DNA of 64,000 nt from positions 9,238,001 through 9,302,000 of the forward strand of contig JAILWY010000021.1 of the NCBI GenBank assembly GCA_022113835.1, read 5' to 3'. The position numbers and the translations under genes are program-made. Source of the stretch: Atopsyche davidsoni. Its lineage: Eukaryota; Arthropoda; Insecta; Trichoptera; Hydrobiosidae. Positions 49,740 to 63,432 of the stretch are shown piece after piece. Position 1 is the first letter of the stretch. Each line of letters begins with the position of its first letter. The notes under the pieces were generated by a model that did no database searches, was not told the DNA's origin, and worked only from the letters and a program-made list of their open reading frames with translations.

Positions 49740-51649
49740 ATGTGTCGAATATTGTTAATGAATACGTATTTTCAATGATATCTTTTGGTTATGTGATATG
49801 TGTCATTTAAATATTTATATATTACATGCATAGCAACAAAGGTGTTCAAAAAATATACAATACAATAAAAAGTAAAGAATTTGATATAATAGTAATTTGA
49901 AATTCTACTTAGAATATTTTATAATAAAATAATTTACACTGAAAATATGTAACCAATGTATAAGTAAATTAAAAATCGGAACGTATTCGCTTATACGAAG
50001 TTTTTATTGGTAGTGCATAAAAGGCATTGAAAAGGTACACAAATCTATTGCTTCTAGATACCGTCAGTTAAAAATTAAATTAAATTAAATTTAAGATTTT
50101 GTTTATATCTCTTAGGGTTATGGTTATATTATTATATGGTATGTAGCTACTCCCTGATTCTGCGCGCAGGTTGTGGAGTGGCTTAGGAGGTTGCGTAGTT
50201 TAGCGTAGTTAGCGAGTTTATGTAAGAAAACAAAATGTGTAAAAAACCCTTTTTTGCATGAATTGTTGAATAGATTAAATGAATAACTAGTTTTGCAACA
50301 CCGTCTATGTGAAATTCAAGTCTTCACCTCCGTGTCATCCGTGGCCTACGCGTGAAGGTGATCGGAACATTCGACTCTCGGGCCAGTCCGGCCACAGACT
50401 CGCTCGACACATGTACTCGATCAATCATTCAGTCACTACCGGCCCGCTAAAACGATTTCAATCTAACTTCTGTAACGATATCCTTTGCTAATTATTATAT
50501 GTATTTCGAAACATAATTTTGACCGAGGATGACAAGTTTGTAACTGCTCAAGTACGGGGGACCGCAAGGCAAGAACTGCGGCTGTGCATTTGGGGGAATC
50601 ACAGAAAGCTTGCAACATGGAGAACTGTATTCTTATTAAAGCCTGGAGGCAATAAATAATTAAAAAGCTGAAAAAAATTTAGTTTACGCGAATAGCTTAA
50701 AAGTCCATGGTTAACAGACAAGCGTGCTACCTGCCGGAACACAACACAATTACTCTATGATTTTATAAAATTTTCATTGCAATGTTATGATGAACGTATT
50801 TTTTTAAATCATTGGGAGATATTTTATGCAATGCTTTGTTGCTTTTTATAAAATGCACGCGATTAATTTTCTGCAAAGAGCTTGCAACCTAGAAGGGCAC
50901 ACGAGGGTGACTGTGGTGGTAATGTTTACTTAACAGTAGTAATTTTTTTTTCTTCATAATTTGACATACAGATGACATGTTATACAGAAGATGACATTTA
51001 TTTTTCTTTTAAATACACCATGTATATATAAGTGTACATAAAAAATATGCAACGAAAGCAAAAGTAGAAAAAAATCAAAGTAAATCTCTAGAATAATTAT
51101 TACATTATAAAGGTCTTAGTCGTGAAATGGAATTTATTAGAATATATTATTATTATCATTAAAAATATTGCAACTATAAGCTGAACACGAAGTCACGATG
51201 ATATCATAATTAATTATATGGTAGGCTTACTAGATTAATGGTAAAGACTACCGATTCTTGACTCAAGCTCCTCACTTCTATTCCCAATTTGGGCCACCAA
51301 ATTGATTGGTTCAAACTTAAAAGGTAGTACTATCATGATTATTTGAAAAGCCTCTGGGAGTAAACAGATCCATCATATGCAAGAAATCATCAGAAAGCAA
51401 GGGAAATCGAAGGAATTATGTACATTCGCAGTCCTCGAAAGTGAAACACCACATGGAAATTAAACTTATAAAAAATCAGTATTATATTTATCACAGATAT
51501 CTCTAATGAATTGTCTTATCGTTAAGCACAGTTTTTTTGTTATGATCAACCCTTAAAACCACATAGACTTTTCTTAGTTATTGTTAATAATTTATACAAT
51601 TTTATGCAAGTTTATCAAAAAAGCACGATTATCACTGGAGTATCATTTA
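49740..51649. other. Intergenic AT-rich stretch
   Basis: No gene is supported. A GC-richer patch at 50310-50450 has no splice sites or domain that I recognise. Confidence 0.5.
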
Positions 51650-52172
51650 CATCAAGTGCTTCTCTTCAGATGAGGTTGGTGACCATTTCATTGAACATAT
51701 GTTTGTCTTGGGCCAGTCTTACTTATTCGACTGTACTCCCGACTTCCACCTACTGGCGTAAATTCCGCATACATTAGTTTTCTCCTTCCAATACCTCTTT
51801 TTCCTTCGGTTTTTCCTTGGACAATCAGCTGTAGGATGCTATATTTATTGTTTCGAAAAATATGTCTAAAATAAGAGACCCAATGGTTTTTTACCACCTT
51901 CAAGTTTCACCTTTCTTTGCATATTGTGCGCAAGACTCGCTCATTTATGACGCGGTAAACCCATGGTATATTACGGATTTTCCTATAAATCAACTGTCTT
52001 AAATGAAGAAATGAGACAACAACATTATCCCTAACAATTGTACATCAAATTATTTTTATTTTCACTTCTCGATAGCCAAAAGAGCAATTTTAAGCAATAA
52101 GAAGCAACAGTTTTTCTCTGTGTATTAAAAGACGATTCGACTATGTAAATAGCTTTCGGACGGGTATCACAG
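51650..52172 (-). mobile_element. Non-LTR retrotransposon 3' fragment, most complete copy
   Basis: About 520 bases on the minus strand, collinear with the gene B intron copy. A surviving frame at 51903-51688 includes YSILQLIVQGKTEGKRGIGR, which resembles the C-terminal basic GKxxGxRGxGRRR part of insect non-LTR reverse transcriptases. The AATAGCTTTCGGACGGGTATC end is shared by both copies, so it may be a real family boundary. Stops and a shift inactivate it. Confidence 0.68.
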
Positions 52173-55100
52173 CAGCTGAAAAATATGTTAACTGTCGCAG
52201 GGAGCTCTGCGACAATAAGCTGCAGTAAGTTATATTTGTATCACATGGTCAAATTAGGATATCTTACGCTTTTTACTATCGTCAGGAGCTTAGGCGTATT
52301 TAAATATATAATATTACTGGATGAAGTCAGTTTCTCTTGCAGCTTGGGACCGGCGTGAAGGGTTTCACGGTCACCCCGAGAAGTCACAGTTCGTCAGATA
52401 CAATGAGCCTGTCCTCGCTCGGCCCCAGACTCCATTATGAATGAAAGGCGGCTCCAGCAAGTGCTGGCGAGAGAGCAGTACTCGCATTGTCCTTTGATCG
52501 TTCCGAGAATCGTGAACGCCCATGCTTTTATAATATTGTCATGTTTACTTTAAACAATCTGTGCACTTTATAAAACCGAGTGTTGAATGTATTTCTTTGC
52601 GAGTTAATTTGAATTCTAGCTGCTTCATGTTTGCGACACTCATGTTAAGATAAGGTACCCTTTTACTCTAGTCCTAAACTAAAGTTGAACCGGTTTCACA
52701 ACATCCATTTTTGATCAAATATGTTAATTTATTTCAATATGTACATGTAAAAATACTTGTGTTAACTTGGTAGTTATTAACGTCGAAAAGTATATGTATA
52801 TTATAAACTCTGATAGAGATCGACATTGGTAATTATCTTGATTTTAATAATTGGATATTTTTTACACCTTATTTTGTGTAGAGCAAAGCTTGTTTTAATA
52901 TAAAATAGAAAAAAAAATTGTATATAACTAGGTCATTGCGTACGTTGTCGCAGATCAAGTCACCTAGTCCGGGGCTAACTAGAGTCATAATTATTGACGG
53001 GCATAATCAAGCATGCTTACTCGAATTATCGATTATTTACACAGATCGAGTCATTTGACTGATCGATTATTGATTAATCAATAAAGTCCAAGAAAATATT
53101 GATGAAAATAAAATTTTGATTGTAGAATTTTTTTTGAACAACCTATCGAGGATTCCACTATTTTATTGTATTAAAATAAATAAGTTTTTAAAATCATTTG
53201 AATAATCGATCACAAATTAATTATTTGTATTTAATCGATAGTTCCCAACACTATTAATGACATTCTCGCTGAAACAATAAATCCGCGAGAGCTTGTAGCT
53301 CGTCAAATAAGGACACTTGGCGTTCCTTTCAGAACATTCGTACGTGTTTTCGATATGTTAATGGGTTGATAAAAAAAACTGTTTGAATACATTCAGGAAT
53401 TATATAACCTGAATAGCTTAGTTTTATGTAGCTTCATGCATATATTGCGAATTGAATTGATAGTACCATCTGATAACACCAAGACATCGTTTATGGCTTT
53501 GTTAAAAACCAGAGGACCGTACTTCTATCTCACAAAGCAATGATGATATTTTGAAAATTAAATTCACACAAAACCTTGCTTTCGCAAAAAATATTATAAA
53601 ACATTTAATTCACCAATTAATTGCGTAAAATAATAAAATCATTTCATACGTTATAATTTTCTGGTTACGATCAACTTCAATTACACTGATTGCTTGCAAA
53701 TTATTCTTACGTAAACTAATCCTATATCACAGCCTGAAATCTTATTTTTACAGAATCATCAAATTGAATATTCGGATATCGAGTGTGAGACTTTCACTCG
53801 GAGTCAAATAAGCCGAGATGGTTACTGCTAATTAATTTATGAGGATTACCCGTCAGCTAGTGTGGAATATGCAGATTATGAGCACAGATATTCTCACCAG
53901 CAACCGTTATGACATCATACTGAAAGTTGTGAAAAAGTCTATAAATTTGCTAATTTGCTAATTTGCTGAGAACGTCTCTGCTCTGAACAGATGCTTGTTT
54001 CAGGAAGAGTTTTAACATAAATTAAATTTCGTATCTATTTTAGAGTAAAAATTTATATTTTTACACAGACACTGTAAGGTTAATTGCTTTATGTTGTATT
54101 CATTCAATATTAATATATAAATCACAACAAATATTAACTGATGGTTAATCTGTGTGTTAGCGCTTTTGATGTTCATTGGATTCTTCAGATTGCTTTCTAT
54201 TGAGATTTATTTTTTTAGTGCTAGATTATAAGTACAAGTTGAGCACACTATTTTTTATGCTATTTTATATTATGACTTGCCACTTTCGTTTGTTGATTTA
54301 ATATAAAAAATAAACATACTTTAAGATTGCTTTTATTTAAGTCATTTTAAATCCCTTTTTTTCAAATTTTTTGAACCTTCATGGAGTCAGTCTATTTAAG
54401 TGTTTTCATGAAAAAAATCAAGATTTTTTTTAACTTGAATGGCAGAGTATAATTTCAAAGTAAGTAAAGGATAATATATGCAACGTCTTATGGTTTTGAA
54501 AGGTTAATAAAAATATTATGACTATATATAAAAAAACAACTTTATCTGAGAGGCACTTGAAGAAGAAGACAAAACATAAACATGAGAATATTTTTTAATA
54601 AAAGAATTAGTACCTCGTTGTGATTTTTTTAAACCTTCACAAAAACTGTTCTTGTTAAGGTTGCTGAAATTTACGTAAAAACATGAAATTTAAAAAAGTT
54701 ATAGTATCATTCCAAAAGGGGACTGAGCATGGTTATGTCAATTCAGTGTTAGGTATTTTGTTAAATATGCATTTAAAAATAAATGTGATTAAAATACTTC
54801 ACTTGAATATTGTTTAATTCGTTTATCTGCATATGTGTGAAAATATACTTATCCAAGTTAACTGAAGGATCGGAATGATCCACTAATAAAATTAATTATT
54901 TTCTATGCGATCAAATAAATAAACATTTAATAATATTTGAAAGCGAATAAGACTTTTATTATGCCAAAAACATACCTGTGATAAATTTATAAACATGTGA
55001 AATATAGTTTTTGATAAAATAAATATAAATGTGCAAAATACAACTTGAGACCCTGCCTCTCCTTTTTGGATGAAGTCATTAATTTCGAGACAACTTGCAT

Positions 55101-57033
55101 AAAACTACGTGTTTATTGGATTTTTTTTATTGCATAAATAATAATAAAAGTAGTTATATAAATATGTGTGGAGATTCTCGGATAATAAAGTATATTATGT
55201 ATAGTTAGACGTTGCGCTGACGAGTGCGTGCTCACTTGGACGTCTATTGCCTCCGCATCGGTATTCTCTTCACACGTTGGCTTGCGAAACCGAATTTGAG
55301 GTCACATCTTCTCAATGCACTGCCATGACGTTTTTATTATATGAAAACAGCATTGTGAGACTCTGATTCTCCACTGAACCATCCGGTGATATGTCAACAC
55401 GTTCAGGCAGTTTACAGTGTGGGATTTAACCAGCAGGTGGTGAATAACTTGCTAATGCTGATGTATTGTAATTATGAGGTTTTAAGCGTGTTAGGTGTAG
55501 AAAGTTGAATGTTGCTTTAATTGTATTATTTCTTGTAGACTTTGTTTAACTGGTATCTGGTAAATTAGTGTCGTTGCAGAACAGTTATCAATACTAGTAG
55601 ATGAGATCGATTGAGCCAAAAGCCTAACATGTGTATTTGAAAATTATTTTTTTTACAGAATCGAATCATTTTACACAATATTGTAATGTTTTTTTTAAAT
55701 ACTATCACATTAGAGCTTAAATTTAAAAAGACAAAGTTTTTTTTAATGTTTGTAATTGTATGTAATTTCGACAAATATACATTTTCTCACAGCGCAAATT
55801 GATGTTTCTTATTACGCTGAGTACAAGCATGCAAATATCAACCCATATACATTGAATGCTGCAATCATTGCTGATTGCTATCATTGGTAGCAACCTGTTA
55901 ATAACCTATCATATACTGAGAGGAGCTTTTAAAAACGCCAATCAGTATATTACCATGACACTGTAATCTTTTAATATGGCATAAAAAAAACGTTTTACTT
56001 GAAACACAAATAATAAATTCATTTGTAAAAAGAACTGAATTAAATATTCCCCAAAGATAAAATTGTAATATTATTATTTAAAAAATGCCAAATGTTGCAA
56101 AAAACAACCAATTACATCAAAGTTGTCATCGATATAATATATTCGCAAAATTTACAATATCCTGCATTAAATGGATTCCGTCTGATGTGGATACATTAAT
56201 GGCTTTGATTATTTCAGTACTCAATTAATAAATTCCGGTTTCAAAATATTTTCAAGGAAATGTCTGAAGTAAAATAATATATTTTTCTGGCGTAAAATTT
56301 AAAAGTGTCAATAAAAGGGAAAGGTCAGTGTATTTATTTCTAAATAAGTTAATTTTGAAATATTCAGAGTATTTAACAAGTATAATTAACAATATATAAT
56401 TACCTTTTGATTTTACTTTAAATGTATATATCATATCATGTTCTCAATGATTTTAAAAATGAAATACTACTTGACTTTGTTCACGTTGCTCGGTAAATGT
56501 CTTATAAAAATTATTACTAAAGAATGTTTTCTCAAACGCATGAATTTATATTTATATTTTGAACATCTTCTTTCTTAAATAACATATGTAATTCCTACAC
56601 AAATCGTATTCGACCAAACTACATATAAAACTGGCGTGAGAGCAATGGAGCAGTATGGAGCTAACCTGTCAGAACATCGACATATATTGTCTCATCGTTA
56701 TAAATTCTCCAGTTTGGTATTACTTACAAGCCTTAAATAGGCCGGATCATGAACAAAAAAAAATAAAAAAAAATATTACCAGTAATAAAAATAACTGATA
56801 GTCGAGATAAAGCTTTTGCAAACGAAGAGTGTATATCTAATATTTTCGTATTATTTTTTAGTAAGATTTGTGAATTGCTGGCGTGGGCCGCACGCCACTG
56901 GTTCTCAGCAGTATCTCAGTGATTAGCAGAGTTAGTGTTGCCAGAGCTAGCGCGGCTCGGCCGGGACTCGCGCTTGCCAATGCGCAGCGCGAGCGAGCAA
57001 AGGACGCCGCGGCCGCTCGCCTTGAGGCGTCGT
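52173..57033. other. Intergenic AT-rich region
   Basis: No coding gene is supported. GC-richer patches at 52340-52520 and 55200-55340 are unexplained. At 56880-57033 GC content rises into the satellite and may be a diverged edge unit. Confidence 0.5.
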
Positions 57034-59130
57034 GAGCGACCAGCGCGGCCCACACGGGGCCGCTCCCTCGCCCTGCTCGCCACGGCGAACCGAACACGAT
57101 GGGTGACCATGCCACTCCATCGCCATCCAGGATCCTACTGACTCATCCAGGCTATGATTGAATCCCAATCAACATAATTAGAGCGACCAGCGCGGCCCAC
57201 ACGAGGACGCTCCCTCGCCCTGCTCGCCACGGCGAACCGAACACGATGGGTGACCATGCCACTCCATCGCCATCCAGGATCCTACTGACTCATCCAGGCT
57301 ATGATTGAATCCCAATCAACATAATTAGAGCGACCAGCGCGGCCCCCACGAGGACGCTCCCTCGCCCTGCTCGCCACGGCGAACCGAACACGATGGGTGA
57401 CCATGTCACTCCATCGTCATCCAGGATCCTACTGACTCATCCAGGCTATGATTGAATCCCAATCAACATAATTAGAGCGACCAGCGCGGCCCCCACGAGG
57501 ACGCTCCCTCGCCCTGCTCGCCACGGCGAACCGAACACGATGGGTGACCATGTCACTCCATCGTCATCCAGGATCCTACTGACTCATCCAGGCTATGATT
57601 GAATCCCAATCAACATAATTAGAGCGACCAGCGCGGCCCCCACGAGGACGCTCCCTCGCCCTGCTCGCCACGGCGAACCGAACACGATGGGTGACCATGT
57701 CACTCCATCGTCATCCAGGATCCTACTGACTCATCCAGGCTATGATTGAATCCCAATCAACATAATTAGAGCGACCAGCGCGGCCCCCACGAGGACGCTC
57801 CCTCGCCCTGCTCGCCACGGCGAACCGAACACGATGGGTGACCATGTCACTCCATCGTCATCCAGGATCCTACTGACTCATCCAGGCTATGATTGAATCC
57901 CAATCAACATAATTAGAGCGACCAGCGCGGCCCCCACGAGGACGCTCCCTCGCCCTGCTCGCCACGGCGAACCGAACACGATGGGTGACCATGTCACTCC
58001 ATCGTCATCCAGGATCCTACTGACTCATCCAGGCTATGATTGAATCCCAATCAACATAATTAGAGCGACCAGCGCGGCCCCCACGAGGACGCTCCCTCGC
58101 CCTGCTCGCCACGGCGAACCGAACACGATGGGTGACCATGTCACTCCATCGTCATCCAGGATCCTACTGACTTATCCAGGCTATGATTGAATCCCAATCA
58201 ACATAATTAGAGCGACCAGCGCGGCCCACACGAGGACGCTCCCTCGCCCTGCTCGTCTTGGCAAATTGAGCGCCACGAGCCAACATGCCACTCCATCGTC
58301 ATTCAGGATCCTCTTGACTCGTCTAGGTTACGATTGAATCCCAATCAAACTTAATTAGAGCGGCCAGTGCGACCCACACGAAGCCGCTCCCTCGCCCTGC
58401 TTGCCGCGAACACTATGAGCGACCACGCCACTCCATCGACATCCAGGATCCTTCTGACTCGTCCAGGCTACGATTGAATCCGCATAATTAGAGCGACAAT
58501 ACGACCCACACGAGGCCGCTGCTTCGCCCTGCTCGCCTTGACAAATCGAGTGCCCCAGGCCAACATGTCACTCCATCCTCTTCCTTACTCGTCCAGAATC
58601 CCATCATTGAATCCCAATCAACAAAATTAGTGTGACCAGCGTGGCCCACACGAGGTCGCTCCCTCGCCCTGATCGCCACAGCGAACCGAACATGACGGGC
58701 GAACATGTCATTCCATCGTCATCCAGGACCCTTCTGATTCGTCCAGGTTACGATTGAATCCCAATCAACTTAATTAGAGCGACTAATACGACCCACACGA
58801 AGCCGCTCCCTCGCCCTGCTCGCCACGGCGAACCAAACACTACGAGCGACCACGCCACTCCACCGATATCCAGGATCCTTCTGACTCGTCCAGCCTACGA
58901 TTGAATCCACATAATTAGAGCGAGCAGCACGGCCCACATGAGGCCGCTCCCTCACCCTGTTGCCTTGACAAATTGAGTGCCACAGGCCAACATGTCACTT
59001 CATCGTCCTCCTGACTCGTCCAGGCTACGATTGTATCTCGATTTTCACTAATCAATTTAATTAGAGCGATCAGCGTGGCTCATACTCGGGGTCGGTCCTT
59101 TGTCCTGCTAGCCACAGCGCACTTCATCGC
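57034..59130 (+). repeat. GC-rich satellite with a 147-bp unit
   Basis: Units begin (GAGCGACCAGCGCGGCCC) at 57034, 57181, 57328, 57475, 57622, 57769, 57916, 58063 and 58210, exactly 147 apart. Copies from 57328 to 58209 are nearly identical and share CCCCCACG and CATGTCACTCCATCGTCATC; the first two carry CCCACACG and CATGCCACTCCATCGCCATC variants. Beyond 58210 the array decays: starts at about 58358, 58491, 58630, 58777, 58918 and 59064, with unit lengths of 133-148. Homogeneous core and diverged edge are the mark of unequal exchange. Open frames across it are by-products. Confidence 0.95.
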
Positions 59131-62100
59131 TCATCCAGGATCTTAAATGTATACATCCTGAAAATCGATTCTAGCCTCACGCATGCACATCAGCAGCTCT
59201 GCAGTATACGAGTATTTAGTATATTTATACTATCCCTTGAAACTTCAGTATTGTACAAAGATAAATTTGCAAATTTGCTAAAAATGCTTAAGTCTTTTAT
59301 GAGTTAGAGCTCCTGGTTTTTTTTACTAATGAATAATGTAGCGAGTTATCTGAGCGTTTCATCAGTGATGCAATTTGCTTTTTATATAAGCCAAGGTTTG
59401 CAGGTTTTGTCCTAGGGTATTTGGACCGTTGAAACCCCCATACCTGTCTGGACTGGCAAGGTCGTAGCCTACCCAATCCCTCAGATGCGGTCAGTGATTT
59501 CCTTTCTCTTGATGCTTACCAAGAAACAGAACCACATAATGTGGTCAACATCTTGGTTTGGAGACTTACGCATGTAAACCAGTGATGAAAATAATAAGCC
59601 TGTGAAAAAAAGTTCTTCTTTGGAAACACAGTTACACACGCAAGTCAGCAATAAAAATAAGCCTTTAAAAGATTTATGCATGCAATTAGTTGATTTCAGA
59701 AGTTGGAAGTAGAAATTATTGTTACCGTCATACTATGGTTCAAAAAATTGTTTTTACAAAAATGTAATGACATCCAAAAACGTTGAATATAATTTTTTTA
59801 AATAAGTAATAGAAGTGTCATTTATTAATAAACGAAAAATTATAATTTCATAAACGAGCGCTTTTCAACACTGCAACAGGTATTGTGGTGTTAAAAATTA
59901 TATCGATATAATTATATATATTTACAATTATAATAGCATTTGTGATTTATTTTAAGCAATGACCTGTTAGGATTTCTAGTTAATGAGAATCTTGATTATC
60001 ATTCGTAAACTTAACTAAACGTTTAAGATGAGAAATAAAAAAATACTTAATCATTGATCATATAATCTTCGGTATTAAGATTGCACTTCCTAATTATATT
60101 TATTCTTAACAAATCGCTTAAAAAAATATTCTTAAAGCTGATTAATTTAACTTTATCACTTATAAAGTGAAAAAATGGTTTTTTAAAAACTTTTTCAATA
60201 ATTTATCAGATTAAAAGTTTAAAAAAATTCTCATTATTTTTTCAATTAATAAATGTATCTAAAGTCCTATAAGTTTACCATGTTACATATATATATACCA
60301 TGGCCTGCTTTTTATTTTATGGTTATATGGCTTATAAGCCTGATGAGCTGTAAAACTATAAAGTAAAAAGCGACACAAGACTAATAGCACTAATTAATAT
60401 GGCTTCAGCGTATTCAAGTTTTACTTATATAAACTATAAATAATTGAAACGAAAGTGTTGTATTTTCTGATTTTGCACACTACAATTTTTTTGTTTAAAG
60501 CAAACAGTTTGTTTGCTATAGGTAGTGTGGGTTTACCATCATGCGGGACTTCTTCGTAAACTGTACAATATGCATTGCACAGGAAGCGGTGACTTGATAT
60601 AGTCATTATAAAATTTACTAACCAAACGTATAAGCATCCGCACTTTCTGAACGCATGCAAACATGTACCAAACAAATACAATTACGTGTAGTAAAGCTGA
60701 TTTTTCTGAGGGATAAACTACAGTGAGTATTTTTGGCGTTTGAAATGATAGCAAAGTAGTTTTGGAGTCAAATGAACGTTTTGTCTGTTGTTTTTGAACT
60801 GACTATAGTGCATGATGACTATCGGTCACATCAACGCGAAGGATGCTGCGCGCTTGTACCAATGTGATCACGAACACGAATCGCTATTATCCTTGTACTC
60901 CAATGCGATAGAAAACTATAGCACGGTAGTTTCTATTACAATAAAAAAAAATACAATAAAACTTTGTTAATTCAAATAATATCATTCATTCATCAGATGA
61001 TTATTAAAAAAAAAAATTACTAAATAAATAATACTTACATTTATATTATATTACACATTTATATTTTAATCATCTATGATTTTTACAGCAAAAATTAAAA
61101 CTTGTTAAAAATGTTAGTAGACAAACATTATATAATTTATTATTTCTAGTAATAAATAATCACATAGGAAATGTTTTGGTTTATAAATTATTTATATAGT
61201 ACATTATTGATTAGCAATATAATATATGTATTGATTGTTGTGTTTACATATAGCATAACGATTCATATAAAAATTGACTCAAATCAATTTGGCCATTATG
61301 GCCTTCTATGGGAAAATATCTTAGACAGTCAGTAATTTTTCGTTTGATCAAAGATTTGAATTGCCGGTGATTAATATTTACATAAAGTTAAAAGAAATAT
61401 TACAGTTAATATTGAATAATGCTTGGTGTGATTAATGACATAATCGTGAGGCGGGTACTCACGCTATTTAGAATAAATTATTCATTGAAAAGTTGCAACT
61501 AGATCGCGAATGTTTTAGTTCTTGCCGGACAAGATCTGCGAGCATGATCGATTGATTATTAATAATATTTATCACGGCCGTGACATTTTCTTTTTATTTT
61601 AAATTATTTTCATTTTAATTACTCTTCATTATACTTTATTGGGAACATACTTTTAACATTAAAACATAAACATTTTTTAATTGGTTCATAAATGCATAGA
61701 ACGGTTTCATTACATAAATTTTTGTGAGAATAAAATTTTTACAAAATCTATACTATTCCTGATTATATAATTCACAGCTAACCAACATGTAATATTTCTG
61801 CAGTATTACGATTATTCCTGAAAAATAAAAAAACAAGAAGTGATCTTTCAGATGTGAAAATATTTTTTTTATACGAAATTAAAAGTCTACAGCCAAACGT
61901 TTACATTGATGATAATTATTTTATAAATTTAGTAAATTGATTATGTTACGTATTTTATATTATTTAACACACGGAAGTTTACGCATATATAATATTTCAA
62001 TGATCTAAAACTATGTTCAAAATATTACATTAATAAATCTTTAGTCATTATGATGATGTTTAATGACAAATAATGATTTTTACCACTATGCTTATGAAAC

Positions 62101-62807
62101 ATCGACAGTGCAAAATAAACGTACCAATATATTTCTGTGGAGTCTTAAGTCAAGTAAGAGACGATTATTAAAAAAATGACTAGAGATTATAATTAAAAAA
62201 AAAACAAATAGCCAACCAAAGTGAGTTTGAAGTAAATATATTTTAAAATGCATGTAATACTAATAATGACTTTATTGTGACGATGAAACGTAGACATTAA
62301 CTGTAAAATAATTGCATTGCTTGTGGTTACAGAGCTATTATATTATATGCACGTAGGTCGTTGAGTTTTTGTAATTTAATTCTTAGAAGAAATTCAGACG
62401 AGCTGGAGATACAAGTGACTATAAGTAGTGCTGTCATATCAAAAAATTAAGGTTGTTTACGAAGGAACACCACTTATATACAATGGACAAGGTAAAAGAT
62501 TTCCGTTGGAATAAATTTCAAAGACTGAAGAAGTACCTTGGATTAGAGAAATTTTAAATAAAACCACGACCTAGTGTATCAGTCATTAACAAGGACAAAC
62601 TAATTTGAATATATACTATTATTGAATATTTATTAGATGCGAATTTACAAAAATACAAGCTTTGTGTTTCGGACAATCGGAACTCGGCATATCGATCTGG
62701 TATTTCTACCAGATGTCAAATAATAGGAGACACCACGATTTTTTATAAAATGAGAACGAATTCTTTGAATATGTATTTTATGTTTGACACAAAAATAACA
62801 ATAACAT
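59131..62807. other. Intergenic AT-rich region
   Basis: Nothing gene-like is supported. Open frames at 59481-59681 and 60421-60754 on the minus strand lack domain, start context or codon bias. Confidence 0.5.
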
Positions 62808-62966
62808 GATAATGATTAAGAACATTTTTTTAAATATTGAAAATTGATTAAAGAAACTCTTAGAAAAATATATCAACGTGATCCCGCACAAATCACGTTG
62901 ATATATTTTTCTAAGAGTTTCTTTAATCAATTTTCAATATTTAAAAAAATGTTCTTAATCATTATC
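62808..62966. repeat. Perfect 75-bp inverted repeat made of SINE tails
   Basis: Arm 62808-62882 is the exact reverse complement of arm 62892-62966, with a 9-base spacer (CCCGCACAA). Both arms consist of the SINE tail also found in the element at 63219. The tRNA-like head is missing apart from its last bases. Perfect arms mean a very young event or an assembly fold-back. Confidence 0.92.
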
Positions 62967-63218
62967 AATCAATTAAACCTGTATAGGTAAAATCGTACTT
63001 CCTGTGAGATGGTCTTCACAAAAACCAATAATAAATTTAACAAGTACGTGTATTGACATAATTAAATAGACTAATATCCAGATTGGATTTAAAATGCTTC
63101 ACTCAGTACTTTGTGTTAAAAGTCTAGTATTGCAAGTCACACAATATTTAATTAGGCATAATAAGAACATTGTTTCATTTATAGGATATGATTATTAAAA
63201 ATTCTTGTCTAGTACTAG

Positions 63219-63432
63219 TGATTGGTTAGCATAGTTGGTAATGCACCTGCCATGTAAGCGAGGGGATGTGGGTTCGTATCCCGCACAAATCACGTTGATA
63301 TATTTTTCTAAGAGTTTCTTTAATCAATTTTCAATATTTAAAAAAATGTTCTTAATCATTATCAATCAATTAAACCTGTATAGGTAAAATCGTACTTCCT
63401 GTGAGATGGTCTTCACAAAAACCAATAATAAA
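63219..63432 (+). mobile_element. tRNA-derived SINE, best copy
   Basis: The head 63219-63293 looks like a tRNA: A box TTAGCATAGTTGGTAATGCA, B box GGGTTCGTATCCC and ends GTGATT and AATCAC that pair. The loop CATGTAA would give anticodon TGT. A body and tail of about 140 bases follow, ending near ACCAATAATAAA. Its segment 63280-63432 appears identical to 62883-63035. Other copies lie at 31685 and 49265. RNA polymerase III boxes suggest it could be transcribed. Confidence 0.75.

Noticed and set aside
56858..57168. Overlapping open frames rich in Arg and Ala
   Set aside because: By-products of the GC-rich satellite edge. They exist on both strands and in several frames.
57034..59130. Tandem array as a CRISPR or rDNA spacer
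   Set aside because: The whole 147-bp unit repeats without unique spacers, no rRNA sequence adjoins, and the genome is eukaryotic.
63219..63293. Functional tRNA-Thr (TGT) gene
   Set aside because: Acceptor and anticodon stems have mismatches, and the same body and tail follow tRNA-like heads elsewhere, so it is a SINE head.
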